NCBI GenBank assembly: GCA_002420105.1 | Contig: DIHJ01000080.1 | Span: 1 to 39,770 of the forward strand | Reading direction: 5' to 3' | DNA: 39,770 nucleotides | Source: Nitrospira sp. UBA5699 | GTDB lineage: Bacteria > Nitrospirota > Nitrospiria > Nitrospirales > Nitrospiraceae | In this document: piece after piece, positions 8,015 through 17,013 of the stretch | How positions within the stretch are numbered: the first letter of the stretch is position 1 | Layout: every line of letters begins with the position of its first letter | Made by a program: the position numbers and the translations under genes | Notes under the pieces: generated by a model | Told to the model about the DNA's origin: nothing | Database searches by the model: none | Seen by the model: only the letters and a program-made list of their open reading frames with translations

Positions 8015-8275
8015 TCAGGCCGCTTCGATCCGCGGCGGCTGTTCCCGTTTCTGCACCAACACCTTGCCGCGTTCCACGACGTCCTTGACGCCGGATTGAA
8101 TCGCGCGGCTCCAGCGCGTGGCGTGGATCTGAGTCTTCCGCGCGTAACGGCCGATCTCGCGGCGGGTTTCCGCCCCCGTTTGCGGCGCGAAGAGGAGTCC
8201 CAGTCCCGCCCCGATCACCGCGCCGCCGGCGACCAATGCCGCAACCCGCGCCACCTGCTTCCCTTGCTCCGACAT
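8015..8275 (-). CDS. YtxH domain-containing protein, 86 aa
   Basis: A strong AAGGAGG lies seven bases before the ATG at 8275; the longer open frame upstream lacks one. The protein has one N-terminal hydrophobic glycine-rich helix (about residues 10-29, VAALVAGGAVIGAGLGLLFAP). The conserved PQTGAETRREI continuation is the hallmark of the YtxH/gas-vesicle-protein-like family, and an amphipathic basic helix follows. These small membrane-anchored proteins are commonly linked to general stress in Bacillus, but the molecular role is unknown. It is a single gene. Two 10-bp-spaced CGATTAAT repeats lie 140-155 bp upstream. Confidence 0.85.
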   Translation of the reverse strand: MSEQGKQVARVAALVAGGAVIGAGLGLLFAPQTGAETRREIGRYARKTQIHATRWSRAIQSGVKDVVERGKVLVQKREQPPRIEAA

Positions 8276-8624
8276 GGCAAACCTCCTTGGTACGGAAAGT
8301 GTGATGTGAATCCCCTGGAGCCCTGTGACCTTCTTGCCGATAGCATCAGCATCAACCGTGCCAGACATAAAACGGAGAAGACGGCTTGTGCATGGCATTC
8401 CTGAGGATTCTCCGATTAATGTCGATTAATTTTCGGTTGCCTTTTCCTCACAGTGCCCGACACAGACGTGACAGAAAACTCACAGACGAAAGTAGGAGGT
8501 CGAGTGAATCTGCTCCCAGAGCCGGTCCGCAGGGACACCGGACCGGAGCCGTCGAACGGTTGCCGCGCTTGCATTGGTCGAAGGGGTCACATATGATCCA
8601 GCCACAATGCCACATGAGGCAAGA
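8276..8624 (+). other. intergenic region between the divergent ytxH-like gene and lgt
   Basis: No convincing gene is present. Two identical CGATTAAT octamers at 8413-8420 and 8423-8430 are exactly 10 bp apart, so they lie on the same face of the helix; they may be a regulator site. The lgt promoter is at 8569-8597. The rest shows nothing I can interpret. Confidence 0.5.
8569..8597 (+). promoter_or_regulatory. probable lgt promoter
   Basis: TTGCAT (8569-8574) and TATGAT (8592-8597) are separated by 17 bp. Transcription would start near 8604, about 21 nt before the ATG at 8625. This supports that ATG over the earlier TTG at 8574, which lies inside the -35 element. Confidence 0.6.
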
Positions 8625-9455
8625 ATGAGTTGGTTGCAGGCCATTCCCTACCCCAACATCAGTCCGGTGTTTTTCGAGATCGGTCCGCTGCAATTTCGCT
8701 GGTACGGCCTGATGTATCTGATCGGGCTGACCGCCGCCTATCTGCTCATCAAACGCAAGGTCGCGCGGCAGGGGCTCGCGATGTCCAAGGATCAGATTTA
8801 CGACATGGTCGTCTGGGCCGCCTTAGGGGTCTTTATCGGGGGGCGCCTGGGCTATACGCTCTTTTACAATTTTGCCTATTACGTCCAGCATCCCCTGAAA
8901 ATCGTCGCGGTGTGGGAGGGCGGGATGTCCTTTCACGGGGGACTGCTCGGCACGATTGTGTCCTTGGTCTGGTTCAGCAAACGGCAGGGCATCCCCGTGT
9001 ATACGATCGCCGATCTCGCGGCGGCCGTGACCCCGATCGGCCTGGGGTTCGGACGGCTGGGGAATTTCATCAACGGGGAGCTCTACGGACGGGCGACCGA
9101 CGTCGACTGGTGTATGGTGTTCCCGAGCGGAGGGCCGGACTGCCGCCACCCCTCGCAGCTGTATGAAGCCGGCCTCGAAGGGGTGCTTCTCTTTACGGTG
9201 CTCTGGGCGATCGGGAGAAAACCTACGCCGCCCGGAACCGTCTTCTGGAGCTTCATCACGGGCTACGGCCTGTGCCGGCTGACGGTGGAGCTCTTCCGTG
9301 AACCGGATGCGCACATCGGATTCATTTTCGGATCGTTGTCCATGGGACAGATCCTCTCGCTGCCGATGGTCGTCATCGGCGTCTTCATGCTCAGTCTGGG
9401 CTATCAGCGGCAGGCGCCGGCCCGCCGGGCCGATCCTTCCCTCAAGCCTCAGTAA
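8625..9455 (+). CDS. lgt: prolipoprotein diacylglyceryl transferase
   Basis: Lgt is an inner-membrane enzyme that transfers the diacylglyceryl group of phosphatidylglycerol to the lipobox cysteine of prolipoproteins, the first step of lipoprotein maturation. This 276-aa protein has about seven hydrophobic segments. It carries the family signature GRLGNFINGELYGR, the conserved His in MSFHGGLLGT, the RWYGLMYLIG motif of the first helices, and the late RFREP-like segment (ELFREPDAHIG). The start is placed at ATG 8625 because a promoter ends just upstream and a GAGG lies six to ten bases before it. The last seven bases overlap the convergent zincin gene. Substrates in this window include the lipoprotein encoded at 9835-10248. 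Confidence 0.95.
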   Translation: MSWLQAIPYPNISPVFFEIGPLQFRWYGLMYLIGLTAAYLLIKRKVARQGLAMSKDQIYDMVVWAALGVFIGGRLGYTLFYNFAYYVQHPLKIVAVWEGGMSFHGGLLGTIVSLVWFSKRQGIPVYTIADLAAAVTPIGLGFGRLGNFINGELYGRATDVDWCMVFPSGGPDCRHPSQLYEAGLEGVLLFTVLWAIGRKPTPPGTVFWSFITGYGLCRLTVELFREPDAHIGFIFGSLSMGQILSLPMVVIGVFMLSLGYQRQAPARRADPSLKPQ

Positions 9456-9832
9456 GGCATCTCGTCGTCGTCCAGCCCGATATGGTGTCCCAGCTCGTGG
9501 ACGACCGTGTCGCGGATCTCCTGCCTGATCTCATCGGCCGTGTCGCAGAGGCGCAGGATCGGTCCGCGGTAGATGGCGATTCTGGCCGGCTGCTGTCCCC
9601 CGGGCTGGAAAAATGATTCTTCGGACAGCGCCAGTCCCTGGTAGAGCCCGAGCAGATCGTCGGCCGACTCCAGTTCGAGCTCTTCGAGGACGTCGGGAGG
9701 CGGCTCCTCTTCCACCACGACGGACACCTCCTGAGCCAGTTGTGCGTACGGGGGCGGCAGCTCCGTCAGGGCCTGCTCCACCAGCGCGCCGAACTCCTCG
9801 GGCGAGACATGCGGTCGCGGCTTCCGGGCCAT
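9449..9832 (-). CDS. metallopeptidase family protein (minimal zincin, HExxH)
   Basis: The protein has 127 aa with the zinc-peptidase motif HELGHHIGLDDDEM close to the C terminus (residues ~112-125); the two His and the Glu are intact. It begins with the family pattern VSPEEFGALVEQALTELPPPYAQL and has the middle ARIAIYRGPILRLC. This matches the small 'possible zincin' (DUF1025) family, which is cytosolic and has no established substrate. It starts 2 bp after the stop of the TPR lipoprotein gene, so it is probably translated from the addBA operon mRNA. It is convergent with lgt, with a 7-bp overlap. Confidence 0.9.
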   Translation of the reverse strand: MARKPRPHVSPEEFGALVEQALTELPPPYAQLAQEVSVVVEEEPPPDVLEELELESADDLLGLYQGLALSEESFFQPGGQQPARIAIYRGPILRLCDTADEIRQEIRDTVVHELGHHIGLDDDEMPY

Positions 9833-9834
9833 GG

Positions 9835-10248
9835 CTAGAACCCGCGCGTGCTCGGGTCCAGATAGGATTTCTTCTCGATATTGTAGTCGAGCGGACCCTG
9901 CTTGGATTGCAGCGGCGGCGAACTCCAGATCACTTTGTTTCCCGGAGCCAGGTTGGCGGCCTCGATGTAATGCTTCTTGGCTTCAGGCCCGTTCCCCGTC
10001 TGTTCGAGCGTCAGTGCGAGATTGTAATGGGCTTCCGCCAACGTCGGTTCGGCGGCGATGGTCTGGCGGAAGGCCTGCTCGGCGCCGGCCCAATCACGCG
10101 CGGCGAACAGTCCGTTCCCTTTCTCCAACTGGGCCGCCACCACCGGCTTGGTGCCGGCCGGCGCCGTCAGCACCGCCGCGATCTTTCCCTGTTTGCCGGC
10201 GCAACCGGCGAGGACGAAGAGGAGCACGAGCATACCGAGCTTCCGCAT
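9835..10248 (-). CDS. TPR-repeat lipoprotein, 137 aa
   Basis: The N terminus MRKLGMLVLLFVLAGCAGKQ is a lipoprotein signal peptide with lipobox LAGC, so Cys16 should be lipidated by Lgt and the protein membrane-anchored on the periplasmic side. Residues ~40-110 form two tetratricopeptide repeats (AQLEKGNGLFAARDWAGAEQAFRQTIAAEP and the following TLAEAHYN...), a protein-interaction scaffold. The C-terminal ~25 residues are Pro/Ser-rich and not a repeat. An AGGAGGTC ribosome-binding site precedes the ATG. It lies between addA (12 bp upstream) and the zincin gene (2 bp downstream). Confidence 0.9.
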   Translation of the reverse strand: MRKLGMLVLLFVLAGCAGKQGKIAAVLTAPAGTKPVVAAQLEKGNGLFAARDWAGAEQAFRQTIAAEPTLAEAHYNLALTLEQTGNGPEAKKHYIEAANLAPGNKVIWSSPPLQSKQGPLDYNIEKKSYLDPSTRGF

Positions 10249-10260
10249 GGCGACCTCCTG

Positions 10261-13200
10261 TTAGAGTTCCACACTCACCCCCGGCCGCAGAAAGAGAAAC
10301 TGAAACGACACGGATTCCAAACCCAGACAGCGGACTGCGGCCGCGCGGTAGATGCGCGCCTGCTCGGCATAACGACCGGCCCGGGCCGCCGCCTCCGCTT
10401 CCGGAACGTGATCGGTCTTATAGTCCGCAATCCAGATTCGCCCGTCAAGACGGTAGATCAGGTCGATGACCCCCTCCATGACCCGTTCCCCGTCCCAGGG
10501 TATGACAAACGGAACTTCCCGGCCGAGAATCGCGGCCCCCTGAATCCTCCGGTAGAGGGCGGAGGCCATGAACGACTCCATAATCGAAGCCAGGACCGGT
10601 CCGATCGTCGAGACCGGCCCGGGGGCTGAGGGAGCAACCAGGCGGCAGAGATCGGCCAGGTCCTCGCTCGTCGGCGCCTTGGTCCGCGAGAAATCCCACT
10701 CCTCAAGCAGCGCATGGGCGCAGATACCGATGAGCGCGGCATCCCCGGCCTCGTCTCTCCGGCCGGCCGCTCCGGGCGTCACGGGTGGTTCCGTTCCCCT
10801 CAACAGCGAAGGCGTCAGCCTCCGGGGCTGCGTCCGCAGCCGTTCCCACCGTTCCCGTCTCTGCCGGTGTCGCGACACGAGCGGTTCGCGTGGCGGCACG
10901 GGAACCGGCGCAGCCGTCCTGCGAGCTCTTGCCGGCGCGGCGGTCGCGGCGGGAACGAAGACGCGCGTGATACCGCCGTCGCCGACCGGAACAGAGGGCT
11001 CGTCCGCCGACCAGCCGGCCTCGCCGACGGCTTCGGCCAGCAGCGCCAGCACCGTGTCACGGCCTGGTTTCGGCGTATGGCCCCCGGACAGCACGAGCAA
11101 GTCGCGCGCTCGCGTCATGCCCACGTACAGAAGCCGCCGCTGCTCCGCCTCCTCCCGCGCCGCCATCTTGTTGTCGACGAGAATCGATCCCAGATTGCGT
11201 TGCGTCCCCAGCGTCACCCCGTAACAACGGCTCGACCAGTCGTGGTGGAGCGCGGGCCCCTTCCGCGGAGCCCGCGCCCCCTGATGCAAGCCGGGCAGGA
11301 TGACCACCGGAAACTCCAGCCCCTTGGCTTTATGGATGGTCAGGATTCGCACGGCGTCGGGCGAGGCCTCGGCCAGCGCGCTCTCCGCCTCATCCGGCTG
11401 ATCGAGCAGCCGGGCCGTCATCATCTCGACGAAGCCAGTCAGCGTCAGGTGAGGACGGTCCGCCACCTCTTCCGCCATATCGCGCGCCTTGAGGAGATTT
11501 GCGACGGCCTGCTCGCCGTGTAGCGAGGCCGCGGCCAGTTCGAGCACCGGCAGCTGTGCAAACAGCAGATCGATGACGTCCGGCACGGCGAGCGCGTGCG
11601 CGCGGCGACGGATCAGGCGCAACCGTTCGTACAGTCGGGCGAGCCGCGCCGCTGCGGGATCGATCCAACGGGAGACCGCGGCGGGGTCGCGATAGTCCAG
11701 CAAGCCGAGCCGCTGCAACTCGACGAGGTGGCGGTCGGCGATGCCGCCGAGCGGAGCCCGCAGCAGTCCCACCAGGGCGATGGTGTCGTGCGGATTATCG
11801 ACGACGCGGAGCAGATTCACCAGATCGATGATTTCCTGCCGCCGGTAAAAGTGCTTTTCCCCGTCCGTCAGGTAGGCGATGCCGTGCCGCCGCAAGGCGT
11901 CGAGGTACTCCTGCGCCTGGGTCAGCTTCCGGAAGATCAGCGCGATGTGGCCGGGCCGGAGCGGCGCGCCACGCTGTTCGCGATCCACGACGCTGGTTCC
12001 TGCAAGCAGGTCCTCCTTGATCCAGCGCGCCAGGGTTTCCGCCTCGGCTCTGGTCGCGGCCGCGGCATCGAACTCCTCCTCCTCGCCCGCCGTCACCAAT
12101 CGTAACCGGACTCCCGCCGTGGAAATTTCCGGTGCGCGCTGCGGCCTGGCCGTCAACCGCTCGTTGGCCGGTTGCACGTGGGACTCCGGCTGGAAAAGCC
12201 GGTCGAAGAGGCCGTTGACGACCGTCAGCACCGATCCGTCACTCCGGAAATTCGTGACGAGGGAATACGCCACCCCTCCGCCGGCAAGGATCTTCTCCAC
12301 GACCCGCTCGAACGCTTCGATGTCGGCCCGGCGAAAGGCGTAGATGGATTGTTTGGGGTCTCCCACGATGAACAGCTTCCCGGGCTCCAGCTCGAGGTCC
12401 TGCCAGGATGCGTTCGAACTGTCCGCCCGTTCCGCCAGGTAGAGCATGATTTCGTACTGGACCGGATCGGTGTCCTGGAACTCGTCGACCAGGATCGCGC
12501 GATAGCTGCGCTTGATGCGGGCGCGGACCGAAGGATGGTCCCGAAGGAGCATCTTGGCGCGCACCAGCAGCCCGTCGAAGGAAATCCACCCGGATCCGAC
12601 GAAAGCCTGCTGCAGCCCGGCGAGAAACGGACGCAGCAAACCGATCACGTCTCGGAAATACGGCTGATCGACCGAGAGCAGTTCCCGCACGACGGAAACG
12701 ACCGTTTTCGCCTCGGCGAACTCCGCCGCGTCCCACCCGACCGTCGGTTTGCCGATCTCCTTCTCCAACAGGGTCCGGTCTTCCTCAACCAACTCCGCCA
12801 GCGCCCCCGTTCCCCGGTCGAGCAACGCCGCGAGGCAGGCAGCGGCCGCCGACAGCATCTTCTCCGCCTTCTGCTGTTTGGCTTTCGCGCGCCCCGCCAG
12901 CAGCCGTTCGGCCTTCGTCCGCAGGGCCGCGAGCCAGTCGCGCAGCGGTCCGTCCGGCTCGGCCGTCCGGCATTGCCGTTCGAGTTCCTGGAGGTCCCAG
13001 GAATCGCCCGCCAGCGTTTCTGCGAGAGTCCGCAAGTCGTCCAGATTCGTCTTGGCGAGGATCGAGCGCCATCGATCATGGTGCCGCCCGTCCGAACCGA
13101 GTTCCCCGGCGAGCCAACCGTTCCAGCGGGACTCAAACAATTCTTTGAATCTGGTTCCGTCATCCTCTTGAAAAGACGGATCGATCCCTGATTCCAGCGG

Positions 13201-13605
13201 GTGGAGTCTCAGCAGGTGGGCGGCGAAGCTGTGAAGCGTGCCGATCTGCGCCTTTTCCAGGTGCGCGAGCGCGCCGGCGGCACGCTCCACGACCTGTTCG
13301 GTCGAGAGTCGATACCGGGATCGAAACAGCGCAAGGAGCGATTCGTCCGCCTCCTCCGCGAGCTTGCGCAATTCGCGCCTGAGCCGCTGCTTCATTTCGG
13401 TCGCGGCCTTGTTGGTGAACGTGAGGGCCACCAGCTCCGTGACGGCGATCGGGGCCGGCTCCCTCATCAAGAGATTGAGTATCCGGTTCACGAGAATCGT
13501 CGTCTTCCCCGTACCGGCCCCGGCGACGACCACGACATTGCGGTCCCAGGTCGTTTCCGCCAACACCCGGTCCCGCGAATCGGCAAGAGGGAGGCCGTCA
13601 CTCAT
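10261..13605 (-). CDS. addA: AddA-like helicase-nuclease (UvrD superfamily with PD-(D/E)XK nuclease)
   Basis: This 1114-aa protein has the N-terminal UvrD-type motor: motif I VVAGAGTGKTTILVNRIL near residues 26-43, the TFTNKAA motif, and Walker B VDEFQDTDP near 373. Motif V/VI regions (TIHKAKGLEFPVVILPG and RRLLYVGMTRARDLL) follow. The C-terminal RecB-type nuclease domain contains EGVIDLIYRLDGRIWIADYKTD near 1050-1062, with the catalytic D and DxK intact. With AddB it should resect DNA double-strand ends to load RecA, the role of RecBCD elsewhere. Its ATG lies inside the last codons of addB (8-bp overlap), so translation is probably coupled. Confidence 0.92.
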   Translation of the reverse strand: MSDGLPLADSRDRVLAETTWDRNVVVVAGAGTGKTTILVNRILNLLMREPAPIAVTELVALTFTNKAATEMKQRLRRELRKLAEEADESLLALFRSRYRLSTEQVVERAAGALAHLEKAQIGTLHSFAAHLLRLHPLESGIDPSFQEDDGTRFKELFESRWNGWLAGELGSDGRHHDRWRSILAKTNLDDLRTLAETLAGDSWDLQELERQCRTAEPDGPLRDWLAALRTKAERLLAGRAKAKQQKAEKMLSAAAACLAALLDRGTGALAELVEEDRTLLEKEIGKPTVGWDAAEFAEAKTVVSVVRELLSVDQPYFRDVIGLLRPFLAGLQQAFVGSGWISFDGLLVRAKMLLRDHPSVRARIKRSYRAILVDEFQDTDPVQYEIMLYLAERADSSNASWQDLELEPGKLFIVGDPKQSIYAFRRADIEAFERVVEKILAGGGVAYSLVTNFRSDGSVLTVVNGLFDRLFQPESHVQPANERLTARPQRAPEISTAGVRLRLVTAGEEEEFDAAAATRAEAETLARWIKEDLLAGTSVVDREQRGAPLRPGHIALIFRKLTQAQEYLDALRRHGIAYLTDGEKHFYRRQEIIDLVNLLRVVDNPHDTIALVGLLRAPLGGIADRHLVELQRLGLLDYRDPAAVSRWIDPAAARLARLYERLRLIRRRAHALAVPDVIDLLFAQLPVLELAAASLHGEQAVANLLKARDMAEEVADRPHLTLTGFVEMMTARLLDQPDEAESALAEASPDAVRILTIHKAKGLEFPVVILPGLHQGARAPRKGPALHHDWSSRCYGVTLGTQRNLGSILVDNKMAAREEAEQRRLLYVGMTRARDLLVLSGGHTPKPGRDTVLALLAEAVGEAGWSADEPSVPVGDGGITRVFVPAATAAPARARRTAAPVPVPPREPLVSRHRQRRERWERLRTQPRRLTPSLLRGTEPPVTPGAAGRRDEAGDAALIGICAHALLEEWDFSRTKAPTSEDLADLCRLVAPSAPGPVSTIGPVLASIMESFMASALYRRIQGAAILGREVPFVIPWDGERVMEGVIDLIYRLDGRIWIADYKTDHVPEAEAAARAGRYAEQARIYRAAAVRCLGLESVSFQFLFLRPGVSVEL

Positions 13606-16600
13606 CGTTCACCTTCTGCTTGCGCAGCCGGCGGAGAACCCGGGCCTGGGCCGAGCGGTGCGAGCGCAACCAGGCGGTCGTATCGTGCCGCCGGCAGGCG
13701 GAGGAAAATGCGCAATGGTCGCAATAGCCGTTCGGAAGAATGAAGAAGTCCCCCTGCTCGATTCCCCTCACGAGCGTGCGCAGGGTCTCGGTGAGCGTCG
13801 CGCCGGTTTTTCCCAGGAGCCAGGCCGCCTCGAACACCGAGCGTGCGACGGGCGTCTTCCAGCGGGGAGCCAGATAGAACAACTGCACTTCCGACGGCGG
13901 AGGCATCGACGGAAGCGCCATCGAGGCATAGACCGGGGGTTGCAGACGGAGCCCCCGGACCGCTCCCAGGAGAAGGTTGCGGTCCTCCGTCTTGGGCTCG
14001 CTCCCCTGCTTGAATTTGTAGTCGACGATGCGAAGCCCCTGCCGGTCGGCGCGGAGATCGATGCGGTCCAGCTTTCCATGGATCTTCAGGGGCGGAACGT
14101 TCCGGCCGAGCGACAATGTGCCCTCGGCCTCCACTTCAAAGGCATGGGGCCGGAACCCGGTCGTCCGGTAATCGTCCTCGTCGGCGCGGGCCGCAGCCAG
14201 AACGAGTTCGACGATCTGTTCCTGCGCCATGGCCCAGAGCAGCGCATGGCCGGTTCCCCGGGTCACGGCGTGCCGGTCGAAGATCTCCCGGGCCGCTCCG
14301 GTGATCCCGTCACGGAGGGCCGGTTCGGATACCGACACGGCGGGCCAATCGGACGACGTCAGCCGTCCGTAGGCAAGGCGCAGGGTATCGTGCAGCAGCG
14401 TGCCCAGCGTCAGCGCCGGCAGCTGATCCTCCTGCGGCGTCCGCATCGGTTCCAGCCGCAGGACCTTGTCCGCAAAATACTGGAACGGGCAGGTCGCGTA
14501 CCGTTCCAGCGCGGTCGGCGACAGGCCCTGGCGGTCGGCGCCGGGCTGCGGCCCCACGATGCCGTCGAACGGACCCAACTCCGCCCTGTCCTGCTCCATG
14601 GTCTGCTGGACGGCCTGTCCCGCCTCGTACAACAGCCGGTCCTGTCCGGTTTCGTCGAGGAGCGGACCGGGATCCTGTTCGTGCAGCAGGCAGCCGATCG
14701 CCGCGTCCCGGGGCGGAAGCAGCTCCACGACGGCAGGCCGGTCCGCAACGCGCGCGGACAGACGGCGCGGAACGGTGACTTCCGGCGAGGCGACAAAGCG
14801 GGGATCGCGGAGGGCGTCCGTTACGAAGGGCGACGGCGCCATCGTACGTCCCTGCTCGTCGGCCCGTTGATACGAGAGCGCCAACCGGCGACCGGCCGAC
14901 TTGCTGAGCAGATCGAAGAGCAGCCGCTCCTCGTCATGGCCGGCAAGCTTCTCGTCGATCTTGAATCCCAGCGTCGATTCCAGGACCAGGCGGTGCCGGT
15001 CGCGAAGGAAGGGATCTTCGCGGATGAACCGCGGGAACAGCTGTTCGTTGAGCCCGATCAGGAACAGTGCGCGGAACTGCAGGCCCCGGGCCGTCATGGC
15101 GTCCAGCACCCGGACCCCTTGGTGGGGATCCTCTTCGATCGGAAGGGCCTGTTCCTCCAGCGCCAGGCGAAACCATTCCACCCATTCCTCCCAGGACAGC
15201 TCGGTTCCGAGCGGCTCCAATTCCTGTAACCGGGCCAGGGCGCTCCGGATCAGCGAGCCGACAACCCCGTGACGCGAATCGGTCTCCGGCAGCGGGTCTT
15301 CTCCCTCGGTCCAGCCGGGGACGGCGACATGGGATTGCACCAGCGACGCAAATGCCTCCGTCAGCCGGCCGATCGAGCCGCGGCCGGGAAGCCGTTCACA
15401 ATCCCGAATCAGTCGGGAGACGAGAGCGGACAACAGGGCGGTCTGGTCCGGATCGCAGTCGCTCACAAGCGGCCGTGCTTCATCGTCCGGCCCGGCGGTT
15501 TCGCCGAGAATGTCCGCTGCGGCGGCGCTCGCCAGCCTGGCCCAATCGGCGCGGCCCTTGGCGATGCCGATCGTCGCCGCGACGATGCGCCAGAGATCCG
15601 GCCTCGCCTCGACGGCCGGGAGCCCCTCCTGTTGCAGGCGATAATAGGGCGCGGCGACGACGTCCAGCAGCGCGGACCGCTCGAAGTCGTTGACCGGCAA
15701 CGAGGCCAGCCGCAACAGCATCTTGACCAGCGGTTCACGGACGAGCGGACGCCCCGCCGTGGAGGTGAACGGCACGAGATGGCGGTCGAACACCTGCTGC
15801 AATCTGGCCTGATAGGGTTCGAGCGAACGGGCGACCACGCCGATCTCGTCGAAGCGGTAGCCGTTCACTTCGACGAGCGTCAGGATGTCCCGACACACCG
15901 CGGACAGTTCTTCTTCGATCCCGATCACGTTCGTGACGGACAGCTCCACCCGGTCCGGCGACGCCCCGCCGCGGTCTTCATGTTCCCCGGCCAGCGGGAG
16001 CAGGTGCCGGTCGAAGAACCGCCGCGCGAAGGCCGAGGCCGGACCCGGTACCAGCGGAAAATACAGCGTCGTCGGCGCCGATCGGATCACGGCGTCGAAA
16101 AACGACAGCTGCACCTGCGACAAATCGTAGAAGCCGTAGTAGAAGATCCGCGTCAGCCGCGACAGAAACGGCGCGCGGGAACAGACAGGGATCAGCGAGA
16201 GCGCGAGATCGTCCGGCGACCCGACGGCGAGCGAACGACTCCCCTCCACCACGGCGGCCTGCAGCGTGAAGAGGGCTTGCAGCCAGGGACGGTCGTCTTC
16301 CTCGAACAGGCCTTCGGCCACCGCCTTCAACGCGATATCGGGACGGACGACGGCGTCTTTCAGATCGCGGATGGTGGCCCACAGCCCTTTCCAGGTGCCG
16401 GGAGAAGGCGGGAGCGTCGTCAACGGCTCCAGACCCGGCAGCCTCCGGTGGACGATCTGCCGGACGAGTTGCTCGCAGAAGAAATCGTCGACGAGTTGCA
16501 GCGGCGCAAGCGGCTCGCAGGCCCGGAGGAGATCCTGCCGGAGGCGCAGGGCGAGTTGATGAAACGTCAGGACGTGGAGATTGAGCAGCGGCAGTCCCGC

Positions 16601-16759
16601 GTCGACGGCGAGGAGCCGTTTCAGCCGCTCGGCCAGCGCCGCGGACGGCACGACCAACGCCAGCGGCGCGAAGGGATCGTCCGCTTTGAGCGAGCGAATA
16701 TCGTCGACGAGCGCCTGATCAAGGACGGGATGGAAGGGCCCGGTAACGATTCGGAGCAT
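13598..16759 (-). CDS. addB: AddB-like subunit with PD-(D/E)XK nuclease and Fe-S cysteines
   Basis: The protein has 1053 aa. The C-terminal nuclease carries the catalytic segment LRIVDYKFKQ near residue 913. The four cysteines expected for the 4Fe-4S staple are present: CPFQYF near 756 and GYCDHCAFSSACRR near 1010-1021. The middle is a degenerate helicase-like domain. The N terminus, IVTGPFHPVLDQ, lacks the GxGKT/S P-loop found in Bacillus AddB, so this copy probably does not bind ATP there, as in RecC-like inactive motors. It pairs with the overlapping addA gene. The ATG at 16759 is kept; 92 bp separate it from the zinc-ribbon gene upstream. Confidence 0.9.
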   Translation of the reverse strand: MLRIVTGPFHPVLDQALVDDIRSLKADDPFAPLALVVPSAALAERLKRLLAVDAGLPLLNLHVLTFHQLALRLRQDLLRACEPLAPLQLVDDFFCEQLVRQIVHRRLPGLEPLTTLPPSPGTWKGLWATIRDLKDAVVRPDIALKAVAEGLFEEDDRPWLQALFTLQAAVVEGSRSLAVGSPDDLALSLIPVCSRAPFLSRLTRIFYYGFYDLSQVQLSFFDAVIRSAPTTLYFPLVPGPASAFARRFFDRHLLPLAGEHEDRGGASPDRVELSVTNVIGIEEELSAVCRDILTLVEVNGYRFDEIGVVARSLEPYQARLQQVFDRHLVPFTSTAGRPLVREPLVKMLLRLASLPVNDFERSALLDVVAAPYYRLQQEGLPAVEARPDLWRIVAATIGIAKGRADWARLASAAAADILGETAGPDDEARPLVSDCDPDQTALLSALVSRLIRDCERLPGRGSIGRLTEAFASLVQSHVAVPGWTEGEDPLPETDSRHGVVGSLIRSALARLQELEPLGTELSWEEWVEWFRLALEEQALPIEEDPHQGVRVLDAMTARGLQFRALFLIGLNEQLFPRFIREDPFLRDRHRLVLESTLGFKIDEKLAGHDEERLLFDLLSKSAGRRLALSYQRADEQGRTMAPSPFVTDALRDPRFVASPEVTVPRRLSARVADRPAVVELLPPRDAAIGCLLHEQDPGPLLDETGQDRLLYEAGQAVQQTMEQDRAELGPFDGIVGPQPGADRQGLSPTALERYATCPFQYFADKVLRLEPMRTPQEDQLPALTLGTLLHDTLRLAYGRLTSSDWPAVSVSEPALRDGITGAAREIFDRHAVTRGTGHALLWAMAQEQIVELVLAAARADEDDYRTTGFRPHAFEVEAEGTLSLGRNVPPLKIHGKLDRIDLRADRQGLRIVDYKFKQGSEPKTEDRNLLLGAVRGLRLQPPVYASMALPSMPPPSEVQLFYLAPRWKTPVARSVFEAAWLLGKTGATLTETLRTLVRGIEQGDFFILPNGYCDHCAFSSACRRHDTTAWLRSHRSAQARVLRRLRKQKVNDE

Positions 16760-16763
16760 CTAT

Positions 16764-16850
16764 GCGCGATGTGGAATGAGTAGTGTTGAATGTCGAATTG
16801 CTCGAATCGGTTCATTCATCAGTTCACATTCCTCATTCAACATGGATCGA
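16764..16850. repeat. short intergenic repeat with opposed GAATG / CATTC words
   Basis: The left part reads GATGTGGAATGAGTAGTG followed by TTGAATG; the right part holds TTCATTCATC, CACATTCCTCATTC and AACATGG. The two halves are approximately inverted and use the same ATTCC/CACATTCC vocabulary as the repeats at 36.1-37.7 kb. It sits between addB and the small zinc-ribbon gene. Confidence 0.5.
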
Positions 16851-16851
16851 T

Positions 16852-17007
16852 CTAGCCGGTTTCCGGACCGAGCAGTTCGCCGTTGCAGTCGACGCAGGCC
16901 CAGTCGCCGTCGATGAAGGACATGGGGTCGCCGCAAATCGGGCAATCGGGCGGAGGCCCCTTGTCGATGCGCGGGAGGATCGGCAGCTCGATATCCTCTT
17001 CTTCCAT
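16852..17007 (-). CDS. 51-aa zinc-ribbon protein
   Basis: The frame runs from ATG 17007 to TAG 16852. It begins MEEEDIELPILPRIDKG and continues with a zinc ribbon: CPIC then WACVDC, i.e. Cys-x2-Cys, 15 intervening residues, Cys-x2-Cys, at residues 22, 25, 38 and 41. GAGGGAGG lies about 12 bases upstream, inside the end of the thioredoxin-like gene, which stops 6 bp before this ATG. The gene is easily missed because of its length. The four ordered cysteines and operon position make it convincing. Such small ribbons can serve as protein- or nucleic-acid-binding modules; the role here is unknown. Confidence 0.8.
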   Translation of the reverse strand: MEEEDIELPILPRIDKGPPPDCPICGDPMSFIDGDWACVDCNGELLGPETG

Positions 17008-17013
17008 CGCCGT

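Noticed and set aside
13238..16783. Plus-strand open frames of 500-660 codons opposite addA and addB
   Set aside because: No domain pattern, strongly Arg/Gln-rich, and fully antisense to clear AddA/AddB reading frames.
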